Shown: in pieces, positions 48,258 through 55,532 of the stretch
Layout: each line of letters starts with the position of its first letter
Position numbering within the stretch: position 1 is the first letter of the stretch
Assembly: GCA_038249195.1 (NCBI GenBank)
Contig: JBBRWM010000005.1
Location: 124,001 to 188,000 of the forward strand
Direction of reading: 5' to 3'
Length of the DNA: 64,000 bases
Source: JAOUEA01 sp038249195
GTDB lineage: Bacteria > Actinomycetota > UBA4738 > HRBIN12
The notes under the pieces: generated by a model
What the model was told of the DNA's origin: nothing
Seen by the model: the letters and a program-made list of their open reading frames with translations, nothing else
Database searches by the model: none
Program-made: the position numbers and the translations under genes

Positions 48258-48962
48258 TCAGCTCTCGGAGCGCCAGAGGGCGTCGGCCGGCGCCGGTGCG
48301 ACCGGCTCGGACCCGGCCGGCGCCTGGGTGACCCACAGCGCGTCGTACGCGCTGGGGTCGAACACCGACACCTGAAGGTTCACGTAACCGTGGTCCGGGA
48401 CGAACTCGTCGACGTAGGTCGGCGTGGTCCCCGAGACCAGCCAGACGCGGTACACCATGCCCGGGGGCGGCGAGGGCACCTCGCGCCCGTAGAGGTAGAA
48501 GAACTCATGTCCGGGCGCGGAGACCTCCGTGGCCGGTCCCACCGGCACCAGGTGGGCATCGGGCAGCGACGCCGTGTCCATGACGGCGCGCAGGGCGTTG
48601 GCTTCCTTGCGTCCGTTGTCCGCGCGCACGCTCTGGGTGACGGCCATCCCCGCGAGCCCCGCCACCACCACGACGCTGGCGGCCACGGCGAACATCTGCA
48701 CGGGGCGCCGCCGCCGCTCGCCGGGCTCCAGCTCGCGGTGCAGGAGGGGGAGGAGGGTCTCGGGCGGCTCGATCGGCGTGGCGTCGAGCGCAAGGTCGGC
48801 GGAGACGGCCTGGAAGTCGGCCAAGGTCTGGCGACACCCCGCACAGCCGGGGACATGCTCGGAAAGGAGGCGATCGGCTTCGGCCGCGTCCTGGCCCGAG
48901 AGGCTTCGCAGGACATAGCCCGCCAGCAGCTCGTCGATGCGTGCGTGTTCCGGGGTGCTCAA
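48258..48962 (-). CDS. Membrane anti-sigma factor (RskA-like, zinc-binding)
   Basis: A 234-residue single-pass anti-sigma factor. The N-terminal zinc anti-sigma motif is HVPGCAGC (H-x3-C-x2-C, near residues 36-43). A membrane helix (MFAVAASVVVVAGLAGMAV) and an extracytoplasmic RskA-type domain (GMVYRVWLVSGTTPTYVDEF) follow. TTG 48962 overlaps the sigma gene stop (TTGA), giving coupled translation. It should hold the ECF sigma factor inactive until a surface signal triggers proteolysis. Confidence 0.87.
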   Translation of the reverse strand: MSTPEHARIDELLAGYVLRSLSGQDAAEADRLLSEHVPGCAGCRQTLADFQAVSADLALDATPIEPPETLLPLLHRELEPGERRRRPVQMFAVAASVVVVAGLAGMAVTQSVRADNGRKEANALRAVMDTASLPDAHLVPVGPATEVSAPGHEFFYLYGREVPSPPPGMVYRVWLVSGTTPTYVDEFVPDHGYVNLQVSVFDPSAYDALWVTQAPAGSEPVAPAPADALWRSES

Positions 48963-49573
48963 GCGTCTTCCTCCGTCTGCAGGGCCCGGCGCAGCTTCTT
49001 CATGGCCGCCAGGGTCCGGGTCTTCACGGTGCCGATCGGGATCTGGAGCTCCTCGGCGATCTGCACCTGGGTCATGCCTTCGAAATACGCCATCTGGAGA
49101 ACCTTGTGCTGCTCCGGCGGCAGCAACTTCAGCGCCGCTCTCACTTGGCGGCGACGCACCCCCATGAACGCTTCGTCGACCACGTCTTCCGCAACATCTT
49201 CGCCATGCGTCGGCTCGAGGTTCGACGCTCGCTCCTGTCGCTTGCGAAGGCGCTCCTCCCGGCGGACGGTGTCGACCGCCCGATGATGCACCAGCGCAAG
49301 GAAGAACGTTCGGAACGCGCCGCGCGCCGGATCGTAGGCCTCGGGTGCGCGCCACAGCGCCATGAAGGCGTCGTGCACGACGTCTTGTGCCAAGAGCTGC
49401 TGGCCCGTGAGCCGGTAGGCGAGCCCGTAGGCCGGCGAAGCGTAGCGGCGGTACAGCTCGTCGAAGGCCCCTGGGTCTCCGGAGGAAAGGCGCCGATGGA
49501 GCTCCAGGTCCTCGTCGCCGCCCTCACGCACGCCCCCCGTTCTACCAGAGCGACCGGCGGTAGCATCGTTCAT
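48959..49573 (-). CDS. ECF-family RNA polymerase sigma factor (SigK-like)
   Basis: A 204-residue sigma factor with region 2 (FDELYRRYASPAYGLAYRLT, AQDVVHDAFMALWRAP) and region 4 (LPPEQHKVLQMAYFEGMTQV then IAEELQIPIGTVKTRTLAAM). With its RskA-like partner downstream it resembles the SigK/RskA system of mycobacteria. ATG 49573 overlaps head-to-head with the glutaredoxin ATG at 49572; a GTG at 49531 is an alternative start. Targets may include the DUF4331-TPR-NicO genes beyond the anti-sigma gene (inference). Confidence 0.9.
   Translation of the reverse strand: MNDATAGRSGRTGGVREGGDEDLELHRRLSSGDPGAFDELYRRYASPAYGLAYRLTGQQLLAQDVVHDAFMALWRAPEAYDPARGAFRTFFLALVHHRAVDTVRREERLRKRQERASNLEPTHGEDVAEDVVDEAFMGVRRRQVRAALKLLPPEQHKVLQMAYFEGMTQVQIAEELQIPIGTVKTRTLAAMKKLRRALQTEEDA
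49561..49566 (+). promoter_or_regulatory. Leaderless-type -10 of the glutaredoxin-like gene
   Basis: TAGCAT, 5 nt before the ATG at 49572; it lies inside the sigma-factor 5' end on the other strand. Confidence 0.35.
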
Positions 49574-49805
49574 GCGCGTGGTGCTCTACGCCCGGGCGGG
49601 CTGCCATCTGTGTGAGGTCGCCCGCGCCGTCATCCTGGCCGAACGGGAGCGGACCGCCTTCGCGTTCGACGAGGTGGATATCGAGGCCTCGGATGCCCTC
49701 GTCAAGGACTACGGGATCCGGATCCCGGTGGTCACCGTAGACGGGCAGGAGCGGTTCGAGATCGATGTGGACCCCGCGGCGTTCGCCGAGGCCGTCCGCG
49801 GGTAG
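49572..49805 (+). CDS. Glutaredoxin-like thioredoxin-fold protein (DUF836)
   Basis: A 77-residue redox protein. VVLYARAGCHLCEVARAVIL carries the C-x-x-C (Cys10, Cys13), and the cis-Pro is in YGIRIPVVTVDG. It probably reduces small disulfides with mycothiol or thioredoxin partners. It precedes rex by 69 bp, in the same direction, at the edge of the respiratory block. Confidence 0.87.
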   Translation: MRVVLYARAGCHLCEVARAVILAERERTAFAFDEVDIEASDALVKDYGIRIPVVTVDGQERFEIDVDPAAFAEAVRG

Positions 49806-49874
49806 CCGGCAAGCTTGTGCGATCGAGAACGCCCTTGTTACCCTGCCGCTCATGCGGGGGGAGCGGGCGCCGGG

Positions 49875-50558
49875 GTGAGGGATCGATCGATCCCGGAGGC
49901 GACGGTTTCGAGACTTCCCCTGTACCTGCGCGCCCTGGTCGAGCTCGCCGAAGGCGACGTCGCCACGATCTCCTCCGAGGCCCTGGCCGAGGCCGCCGGC
50001 GTCAACTCCGCGAAGGTGCGCAAGGACTTCTCGCACCTGGGGTCCTACGGCACGCGCGGGGTGGGCTACGACGTCGCGTACCTGATCCATCAGATCCGGC
50101 GCGAGCTCGGCCTCACCCAGCACTGGTCCATCGTGATCGCGGGGATCGGGAACCTCGGCAGCGCGTTGGCCAACTACCGGGGGTTCGCCGAGCGCGGGTT
50201 CGTCGTGGCCGCGCTCGTCGACGTGGACCCGGCGAAGATCGGGGAGCGGGTGGGAGACCTCCTCGTCGAGCCCATCGATGAGCTGAGCAGGATCGTGCGG
50301 GTTCACGACGTCGCGATCGGGGTGATCGCGACGCCCGCGGCGGTGGCGCAAGACGTCGCCGACCGGTTCGTCGATGCGGGGATCCGCTCGATCCTCAATT
50401 TCGCTCCGGCCGCGGCGAACGTCCCCCCCGGCGTGTCGGTGCGCAAGGTCGACCTCGCGGTGGAGCTCCAGATCCTGGCCTTCTACGAGCAGCGGAAGGC
50501 GACGCTGGCCGACGTCAAGCGTCGGGGCAGGGCCGTCGCCGATCTCGAGAGCCGGTGA
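49875..50558 (+). CDS. rex: Redox-sensing transcriptional repressor Rex
   Basis: A 227-residue NADH/NAD+ sensor. The winged HTH (TISSEALAEAAGVNSAKVRK then DFSHLGSYGTRGVGYDV) is followed by a Rossmann domain (VIAGIGNLGSALANYRGF) and the C-terminal swapped helix (ELQILAFYEQRKATLADVK). GTG 49875 begins the conserved part. Rex normally represses respiratory genes until NADH rises. A Rex-box match lies at 55390-55407 in the control region of the bc complex and maturation genes. Confidence 0.93.
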   Translation: MRDRSIPEATVSRLPLYLRALVELAEGDVATISSEALAEAAGVNSAKVRKDFSHLGSYGTRGVGYDVAYLIHQIRRELGLTQHWSIVIAGIGNLGSALANYRGFAERGFVVAALVDVDPAKIGERVGDLLVEPIDELSRIVRVHDVAIGVIATPAAVAQDVADRFVDAGIRSILNFAPAAANVPPGVSVRKVDLAVELQILAFYEQRKATLADVKRRGRAVADLESR

Positions 50559-50565
50559 TGCCCTT

Positions 50566-50676
50566 CTATTTGGCGATGGTGATCCACATCAGCACGAGCG
50601 TCACGAGGACCATCACGCCGAACAGGATGAACTGCACGCTTCCTTGATCCAGGAGGGGCACGGTTTGGGCGATCAT
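50566..50676 (-). CDS. 36-residue membrane peptide at the end of the bc operon
   Basis: ATG 50676 behind a strong AAGGAGG opens MIAQTVPLLDQGSVQFILFG and a helix (VMVLVTLVLMWITIA) ending in Lys. One membrane span and a good ribosome-binding site suggest a real small subunit of the complex encoded upstream, comparable in size to the single-helix subunits of b6f complexes (PetG, PetL, PetN). No sequence match to those was recognised. Confidence 0.65.
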   Translation of the reverse strand: MIAQTVPLLDQGSVQFILFGVMVLVTLVLMWITIAK

Positions 50677-50695
50677 CTCGACGGATCCTCCTTCC

Positions 50696-51445
50696 CTACG
50701 CGGGGCCGTACCACGGTGGTGCGCCGCCGCCGGTGAGGAACGCCTTCCGCTTCTTCTCCGCGCGGTCGAGCATGGGCAGGAAGATCAAGAACAACAAGAT
50801 CGATCCGCCGAGGAACATGTAGGAGTACCGGGGCACGCTGCCGGAGTTCTTGTACAGCGACACCGTCCACAACGGACCGCCTCCGTTGTAGTGCGACTGC
50901 GCGACGGCGAGCGACGTGTTCCCGTCGTTCGCGAACTGGAGGTTGTCGATCGTGAAGGCGGTGGGGGAGATGGCGGTGGGGTCGTCCGTGGCCAGTCCGA
51001 GCTGCTCGTTCAGCTGGTCGGTGAGGAAGGTGGTCACGGCGCCGCCCACCGTCTGGACGTCGGCCGCCTGATCCTTGTTGGCCGTGTCGGGCGGCGCCCA
51101 TGGTTCGGACGGGTACTGCGCGAAGACCGGGTACGCGTTCGAGGTCGCATCCGGGCTTGCCTCGAGCACGACCCACGACGGCTCCGAGCCCCTGGGGCCG
51201 AGGTTCGTGGGCGTGGCCGGGCCTTGGCTCCAGAACCCGAAGAGCCACAGCGAGGACTGGATGATCATCCACCCGGCGAAGCACACGACGAGGACGGTGA
51301 AGGCCATCCATCGTCCGAAGATCGTGGTGAGCAGCAGGTAGATGCTCCCCACGAACAGGATGAAGGCCATGACGGTCACCCCGGCTCCCTTGAGGAGGGT
51401 GCCGCAATCGAGCGCCAGGCCGATGCAACTCTTGGCCGGTCCCAT
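50696..51445 (-). CDS. Membrane protein of the bc-complex operon, unknown function
   Basis: A 249-residue protein: an N-terminal hydrophobic hairpin (VTVMAFILFVGSIYLLLTTIF, MAFTVLVVCFAGWMIIQSSLW), a soluble extracytoplasmic domain (residues 75-205) and a C-terminal helix (YMFLGGSILLFLIFLPML) with a basic tail. No cofactor motif is seen; it has a Cys pair at residues 7 and 14. Its ATG lies directly after the cytochrome c stop. Probably an accessory subunit. Confidence 0.75.
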   Translation of the reverse strand: MGPAKSCIGLALDCGTLLKGAGVTVMAFILFVGSIYLLLTTIFGRWMAFTVLVVCFAGWMIIQSSLWLFGFWSQGPATPTNLGPRGSEPSWVVLEASPDATSNAYPVFAQYPSEPWAPPDTANKDQAADVQTVGGAVTTFLTDQLNEQLGLATDDPTAISPTAFTIDNLQFANDGNTSLAVAQSHYNGGGPLWTVSLYKNSGSVPRYSYMFLGGSILLFLIFLPMLDRAEKKRKAFLTGGGAPPWYGPA

Positions 51446-52114
51446 CTACGGGTCCCTCGGGTCCGACGTGACGTTCTCCAGTGCTCGCTTCGAGGCATCC
51501 GGATTCAGGCAGACGTTGTCCTTGAAGGGGACGTTCTTCGAGCTCTCATACACGAGGTAGTTCACGAGGTCGTTGATCTGCTGGTCGTCCAGCGCGCCCT
51601 GGAACCGGATGCTCCACGACGGCATCGCGTTTCGGCCCTCCTGGATCACCTGATAGATGTCGTCCACGGAGTAGATCGCGGAGTGGGGCGGGTTCGCGAA
51701 GGGCCCGGCGCACACGGTGGTGAGATCGGGTGGGTAGGCGTAGCCGTCGCCGGATTGGATCACACCGCCGCGCAGCTCCGGACCGTGGCATCGCACGCAG
51801 CCCACGCCGAGCTGGTTGTCCTCGGAGAAGAGCAGCGTCGCCCGATGTCCGCGTTCGATGGCTTCGGTCTTCAGCGCCTCCTCCTGCTTCAGGTTCTCCG
51901 AGGGCTCGCGCAGCCACGTGAAGGGGATCCACACCATGAAGAACGCCACGAGCAGGAGGCCCCAGCCCATCAGCTTCTGCAGGAGCGGGGTCTCGAGGGC
52001 CGGGTCGGAGGGGCCGGGGCGCATCCCTCGCGGGATGTCGGGGCGCCGCTCGGTCGTGCGCCCTCGCAGGTAGAGCGCCGAGCCGGCCGCGACCACCAGG
52101 ATGGCGCCAAGCAC
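51446..52114 (-). CDS. Membrane-anchored monoheme cytochrome c
   Basis: A 222-residue cytochrome c with two N-terminal helices (residues 1-15 and 48-66) and one heme site, Cys106-Val-Arg-Cys109-His110. The likely distal Met is in GRNAMPSWS. It would accept electrons from the Rieske protein and pass them to the caa3 oxidase, replacing cytochrome f or c1. GTG 52114 is the best start, but ACATCC-type sequence after a GGAGG at the Rieske stop leaves room for a longer N-terminus. Confidence 0.87.
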   Translation of the reverse strand: MLGAILVVAAGSALYLRGRTTERRPDIPRGMRPGPSDPALETPLLQKLMGWGLLLVAFFMVWIPFTWLREPSENLKQEEALKTEAIERGHRATLLFSEDNQLGVGCVRCHGPELRGGVIQSGDGYAYPPDLTTVCAGPFANPPHSAIYSVDDIYQVIQEGRNAMPSWSIRFQGALDDQQINDLVNYLVYESSKNVPFKDNVCLNPDASKRALENVTSDPRDP

Positions 52115-52171
52115 CAGCAGGGCGATCCCTGCGGTGCTCGTTGCCGCCAGCGTATGGATGTCCTCGCCTCC

Positions 52172-52882
52172 CTAGCCCGGGGCCACGCAGAACGCCCCCT
52201 GCGGCGGCTCGTCGATGGTGTCGGTCCCGCGGGGCGGGCCGAGGATGACCCCGGCCGTGTCGACCATGATGGTGCCGTTGTCGATCGTGATCTTGAACCG
52301 GTCCAACCCCCGGGGCGCGGGGCCGAGTTCGTACTCCCCCGCGAGGTTGTACTTGGACCCGTGGCACGGACATTCGAACCACTTGGACGAGTCACAGAAC
52401 GGAACCCGGCATCCGAGGTGCACGCATCGCTGGTAGAGCGGCATGATGCCCTCGGCCATGACCCCCTCGACGCTGTAGTCGACGTCGCCCGAGGGGGTGC
52501 CGGTGTACGGCACCAGGTAGAAGCGCCCGGTCCCGTTGTAGGCGGGTTGGGCCGTCTCCTGGATCTGCGCCTTGATGTCGGCGATGGGGCCGGCGTTGAT
52601 GAGCGATCCGAACCCACCCTTGAGGTTGGGCCACAAGAAGCCGAGCGTCGCGGCGCCGAACTGCGCCCCGAAGACCGCGAGGGACACGAGGAGCGAGCGG
52701 CGAAAGAAGTCGCGCCGCGAGACCGCCTTGACGGGCTTCGCGGGGAGCTCTCGCCCCTCGGCCCGTGCCTTCGCCGCCCGGTTCGCGCGTGCGAACGACA
52801 ACCCGAAGATGATCGCGAACAGGTCCACGAAGAACAAGACGATGAGGACGACCCAGATCCCCGTAGAGATGGCGAGGCTCAT
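52172..52882 (-). CDS. Rieske iron-sulfur subunit
   Basis: A 236-residue [2Fe-2S] protein. A first helix (residues 6-30) precedes a twin-arginine-like motif SRRDFF (55-60) and a second hydrophobic segment. The cluster ligands are Cys153 and His155 (CVHLGC) and Cys171 and His174 (CPCHGSKY); Cys158 and Cys173 form the disulfide. Two membrane segments differ from the three-helix QcrA of mycobacteria. Its start overlaps the stop of the subunit IV gene (4 bp). Confidence 0.92.
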   Translation of the reverse strand: MSLAISTGIWVVLIVLFFVDLFAIIFGLSFARANRAAKARAEGRELPAKPVKAVSRRDFFRRSLLVSLAVFGAQFGAATLGFLWPNLKGGFGSLINAGPIADIKAQIQETAQPAYNGTGRFYLVPYTGTPSGDVDYSVEGVMAEGIMPLYQRCVHLGCRVPFCDSSKWFECPCHGSKYNLAGEYELGPAPRGLDRFKITIDNGTIMVDTAGVILGPPRGTDTIDEPPQGAFCVAPG

Positions 52883-53721
52883 AGTTCGAAGAACACTCCT
52901 TGTGCCCACGGCCAGACGAAGTTGTAGCCGGGACCGCGGAAGAACGAACCGATGATGGTCAACACCGCGCCGAACATGAAGAGCACGGTGAACAGCGTGA
53001 TCGCGATCTTGCGGTCCCCGGGGCGAGTGCTCGGGTTGCGGTCGACGAAGGGCACGGCGGCGAGGCCCACGAGGATGAACGTGGGGATCGTGATGCCCGC
53101 GATCATGGGATGGAAGTAGCGCAGAAGTTCCTGCAACCCCAGGAAATACCACGGCGCCTTGGACGGGTTGGGGGTGAGGTTCGCGTTCGCGAGCTCGCGC
53201 AGGGGCGCGTTCACGAAGGTCGAGAACACCGTCACGGTGGCCAGCAGGATGAACATGGCCACGAACTCCTCGATGAGCAGGTGCGGCCAGACGTTCACGC
53301 GGTCGCCCTGTTCGCGCTCCACGCGCTGGATCCCCTCGGGCGGGACGAGCGCGAGCAGTCGGTGCTTGTCTTCGGCCCCCTTCTTCGGCGTGGGGATGTT
53401 CCCCGTGGGCAGTGGGGCCTCGCGCTGAGGCGTGGTGACGGGCGCGGCGGCCGTCAGCACGGCAGCGGGGGCGCCGCCGGCAGCTGCGGCGGCGACGGGC
53501 GCGGCGGTCGCGGCCGCGGCGGGGGCCGCCGCCGTTCCGCCGGCCACGGGAGCGGCTGCGGCGTGGCTCGCGGCGGCCTCCGGGTTCGCGGCGCGATAGG
53601 CGCGCACGGCCTTGGACCGTGCTCGGCCGTCCGCGACCCGACGGTCGGTGCCCTTGGCGAGCTCGGCCTCCAGCGCGGAGTCGAAGACCGCCTGATCGAG
53701 TGGAGTGTCTTCCTTCGCCAT
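52879..53721 (-). CDS. Cytochrome b/b6 C-terminal domain protein (subunit IV type)
   Basis: A 280-residue protein whose C-terminal half (residues 145-275) is the three-helix subunit IV of split cytochrome b complexes. The quinol-site motif, PEWY in most bc/b6f complexes, reads APWY (189-192) in NPSKAPWYFLGLQELLRYFH. The N-terminal 120 residues are a cytosolic-looking extension with an Ala/Pro-rich low-complexity stretch (residues 49-95), unusual for this family. ATG 53721 after AAAGGAGTAGGG. Confidence 0.9.
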   Translation of the reverse strand: MAKEDTPLDQAVFDSALEAELAKGTDRRVADGRARSKAVRAYRAANPEAAASHAAAAPVAGGTAAAPAAAATAAPVAAAAAGGAPAAVLTAAAPVTTPQREAPLPTGNIPTPKKGAEDKHRLLALVPPEGIQRVEREQGDRVNVWPHLLIEEFVAMFILLATVTVFSTFVNAPLRELANANLTPNPSKAPWYFLGLQELLRYFHPMIAGITIPTFILVGLAAVPFVDRNPSTRPGDRKIAITLFTVLFMFGAVLTIIGSFFRGPGYNFVWPWAQGVFFEL

Positions 53722-53731
53722 CCCTACTCCT

Positions 53732-54502
53732 TTAGAGCGGTCCCGAGATGCCGCCGTCCTTGCGGATCCGCCAGAAGTGGACCGCCAGGAACAGCACGAG
53801 GACGAACGGAAGCGCGAGCACGTGCAGCACGTACCAGCGAAGCAGCGTGTTGGGTCCCACCACCACGCCGCCGAGCAACAGGAAGTTCGCCTGCTTGGCC
53901 ACGAAGGGTGAGTAGCCGGCCAGCGACGTCCCCACCGTGACCGCCCAGATGGCGAGCTGGTCCCACGGGAGGAGGTAGCCGGTGAACGAGAGGCCCAGCG
54001 TCAGGAACAACAAGATCACGCCCACGACCCAGTTGAACTCCCGCGGCGGCTTGTACGAGCCCGTGTAAAACACCCTGGCCATGTGCAGGGAGACGCTGAA
54101 TACCATGAGGTGGGCACCCCATCGGTGGAGGTTGCGGACGAGGTCCCCGAACATCACGGAGGTGCGGATGGCCTGCATGTCGGTATACGCCTGGGCGCCG
54201 CCGGTATCGGCCATGGGCCGGTAGAAGAACATGAGGAAGATGCCCGTGATGGTGAGCAAGATGAACAGGAAGAAGGAGAGCCCGCCCAGGCAGAACGTGT
54301 AGGTCAGCTTCAGGCCGTGCCGCTTCACCTTCACCGGGTGCAGGTGGTACAGCACGTTGTTCATCGTGGCGAGGGCGCGGTCCCTCGAGGTGTCCTTGTA
54401 GCCCTTGCGGAAGACGGAACCGGGCCGGAACATGGACTTCCAGACCTCGGTTTCCCGGATGCGATCGCCCAGGTCGCTCGGCGACGGAGGCTTCAGCTTC
54501 AC
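53732..54502 (-). CDS. Cytochrome b6-type subunit with heme c_i cysteine
   Basis: A 256-residue four-helix cytochrome b6. Heme ligands are His126/His140 on one helix and His227/His242 on another, with the 14- and 15-residue spacings of b6. YTFCLGGLSFF places Cys71 where b6 Cys35 (YCLGGI) binds the extra heme c_i in chloroplast and Firmicutes complexes. FTGYLLPWDQ and the ending RIRKDGGISGPL are b6 signatures. A basic 55-residue N-terminal extension lies on the cytosolic side. GTG 54502 after GAGAAGGGAAG; upstream frame is discarded. Confidence 0.93.
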   Translation of the reverse strand: MKLKPPSPSDLGDRIRETEVWKSMFRPGSVFRKGYKDTSRDRALATMNNVLYHLHPVKVKRHGLKLTYTFCLGGLSFFLFILLTITGIFLMFFYRPMADTGGAQAYTDMQAIRTSVMFGDLVRNLHRWGAHLMVFSVSLHMARVFYTGSYKPPREFNWVVGVILLFLTLGLSFTGYLLPWDQLAIWAVTVGTSLAGYSPFVAKQANFLLLGGVVVGPNTLLRWYVLHVLALPFVLVLFLAVHFWRIRKDGGISGPL

Positions 54503-54536
54503 CCGGCTTCCCTTCTCCTCGATCCGTGTACGAACG

Positions 54537-54932
54537 CTACTCGGCGGCAGCCTGCGACGCCGGGACCTCGGCCATAGTGCGCTTGCCGCCGGACCCCTCG
54601 GGCAGTCGCGCATAGTACAGCGTGTCGGTGGGGCAGCGGTCGACGCAGACCGAGCATCGCGTGCACGCGTTGTCGTCCAGCACGAAGATGGCGGTCGCGT
54701 TGCCGATCTCGGCCTCAACCGCGTCCTCGTCCGCGCCTTCGACGATCCCGGTGGACAACATGTAGATGCAGTTCCACGGGCACACGTCCTCGCATGCCCG
54801 GCACAGGATGCAGTTGTCGGGGTCCAGCATGAGATGCTTCGGGGACCTGACCCCCTGGGCGAGCCAGGCCGGGTCCACCGCCTCCACGACGTAGTCCTCG
54901 TGGATGTCGACCTCGGTCTTGGTGAACGCCAT
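54537..54932 (-). CDS. 2x[4Fe-4S] ferredoxin in the bc operon
   Basis: A 131-residue soluble ferredoxin. Cluster one uses Cys41, 44, 47, 51 (CILCRACEDVCP) and cluster two Cys90, 93, 96, 100 (CTRCSVCVDRCP); a 34-residue insertion separates them, and N- and C-terminal extensions flank the core. No signal peptide or membrane helix, so it acts on the cytosolic side. It lies between the first gene of the operon and cytochrome b6, suggesting it docks to the complex near heme c_i (inference). Confidence 0.92.
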   Translation of the reverse strand: MAFTKTEVDIHEDYVVEAVDPAWLAQGVRSPKHLMLDPDNCILCRACEDVCPWNCIYMLSTGIVEGADEDAVEAEIGNATAIFVLDDNACTRCSVCVDRCPTDTLYYARLPEGSGGKRTMAEVPASQAAAE

Positions 54933-54937
54933 GGCCC

Positions 54938-55321
54938 CTACCGATACCCGCCGGTGGGCCGCGAGTCGCCGTAGCCCCGGAGTTTGTGGCGCCAGTTCTG
55001 CAAGATCGCGGCCACGACCAAGACGGTGATGAACGGGCCGGTGACCAGGCCCATGGCAACGGCGTCACGCAGCTCCTTCAGCCAGAAGCCGTTGGGGCCC
55101 GAGCCGTCCCACTTCAGCTTCTGATCCGCGAAGTAGAGCCAGAAGGACGGGATCACGGAGGTGGTGACGAGCACGAAGAAGATGAGGGCGAAGCAGAAGA
55201 GGACCGTGTTCGTCCAGGTCCACTCGAAGGTCCTGAGGAATCCCTCGACGCGCTCCTTGAGGCGGCTGACCTTCGAACGACCGGCCGCGTCGGCCTGAGT
55301 AACCGTGTCGACCTGACTCAT
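54938..55321 (-). CDS. Two-helix membrane protein, first gene of the bc operon
   Basis: A 127-residue protein with two membrane helices (NTVLFCFALIFFVLVTTSVI and AMGLVTGPFITVLVVAAIL) separated by an aromatic loop (PSFWLYFADQKLKW). The N-terminus is hydrophilic and the C-terminus basic. ATG 55321 follows GGAGAGAC. No cofactor motif. Probably an accessory or anchoring subunit of the b6-type complex; unknown otherwise. Confidence 0.78.
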   Translation of the reverse strand: MSQVDTVTQADAAGRSKVSRLKERVEGFLRTFEWTWTNTVLFCFALIFFVLVTTSVIPSFWLYFADQKLKWDGSGPNGFWLKELRDAVAMGLVTGPFITVLVVAAILQNWRHKLRGYGDSRPTGGYR

Positions 55322-55348
55322 GCTCGCAGTCTCTCCATGGGCGGGGCG

Positions 55349-55354
55349 ATTATA
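55349..55354 (-). promoter_or_regulatory. Perfect -10 (TATAAT) of the bc operon
   Basis: TATAAT on the reverse strand, giving transcription from about 55342 and a leader near 20 nt that carries the ribosome-binding site. The -35 position (about 55372-55377) is a poor match, and it lies in the loop of the inverted repeat next to it. Confidence 0.5.
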
Positions 55355-55361
55355 GCCACGT

Positions 55362-55389
55362 GCGACGCGGCCCGAACGGTCCGCGTCGC
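55362..55389. promoter_or_regulatory. 9-bp perfect inverted repeat over the bc -35 region
   Basis: GCGACGCGG and CCGCGTCGC separated by 10 bp, spanning the -35 position of the reverse promoter and abutting the Rex box. Likely an operator for a second regulator; the protein is not known. Confidence 0.4.
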
Positions 55390-55407
55390 TTGTGAATCCA
55401 TTCACGA
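55390..55407. promoter_or_regulatory. Rex box
   Basis: TTGTGAATCCATTCACGA matches the Rex consensus TTGTGA-n6-TCACAA at 11 of 12 positions. It lies between the bc-complex operon (reverse) and the cytochrome-maturation genes (forward), about 5 kb from rex itself. Confidence 0.7.
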
Positions 55408-55532
55408 GCGGTGCCGGACCACTATGCCGCCGGCCGCAAGAGGCCGCAACCCAAGGCCGCCGGCGAGGCCGCGTTGGGCGAGGAGCGGCCTTACACTTCC
55501 CCCAGGGCGAGGTGCCCGGTGAGGATGGGGTC

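Noticed and set aside
49806..49874. Possible Rex autoregulatory site before rex
   Set aside because: TTGTGCGATCGAGAAC matches only one half of the Rex consensus.
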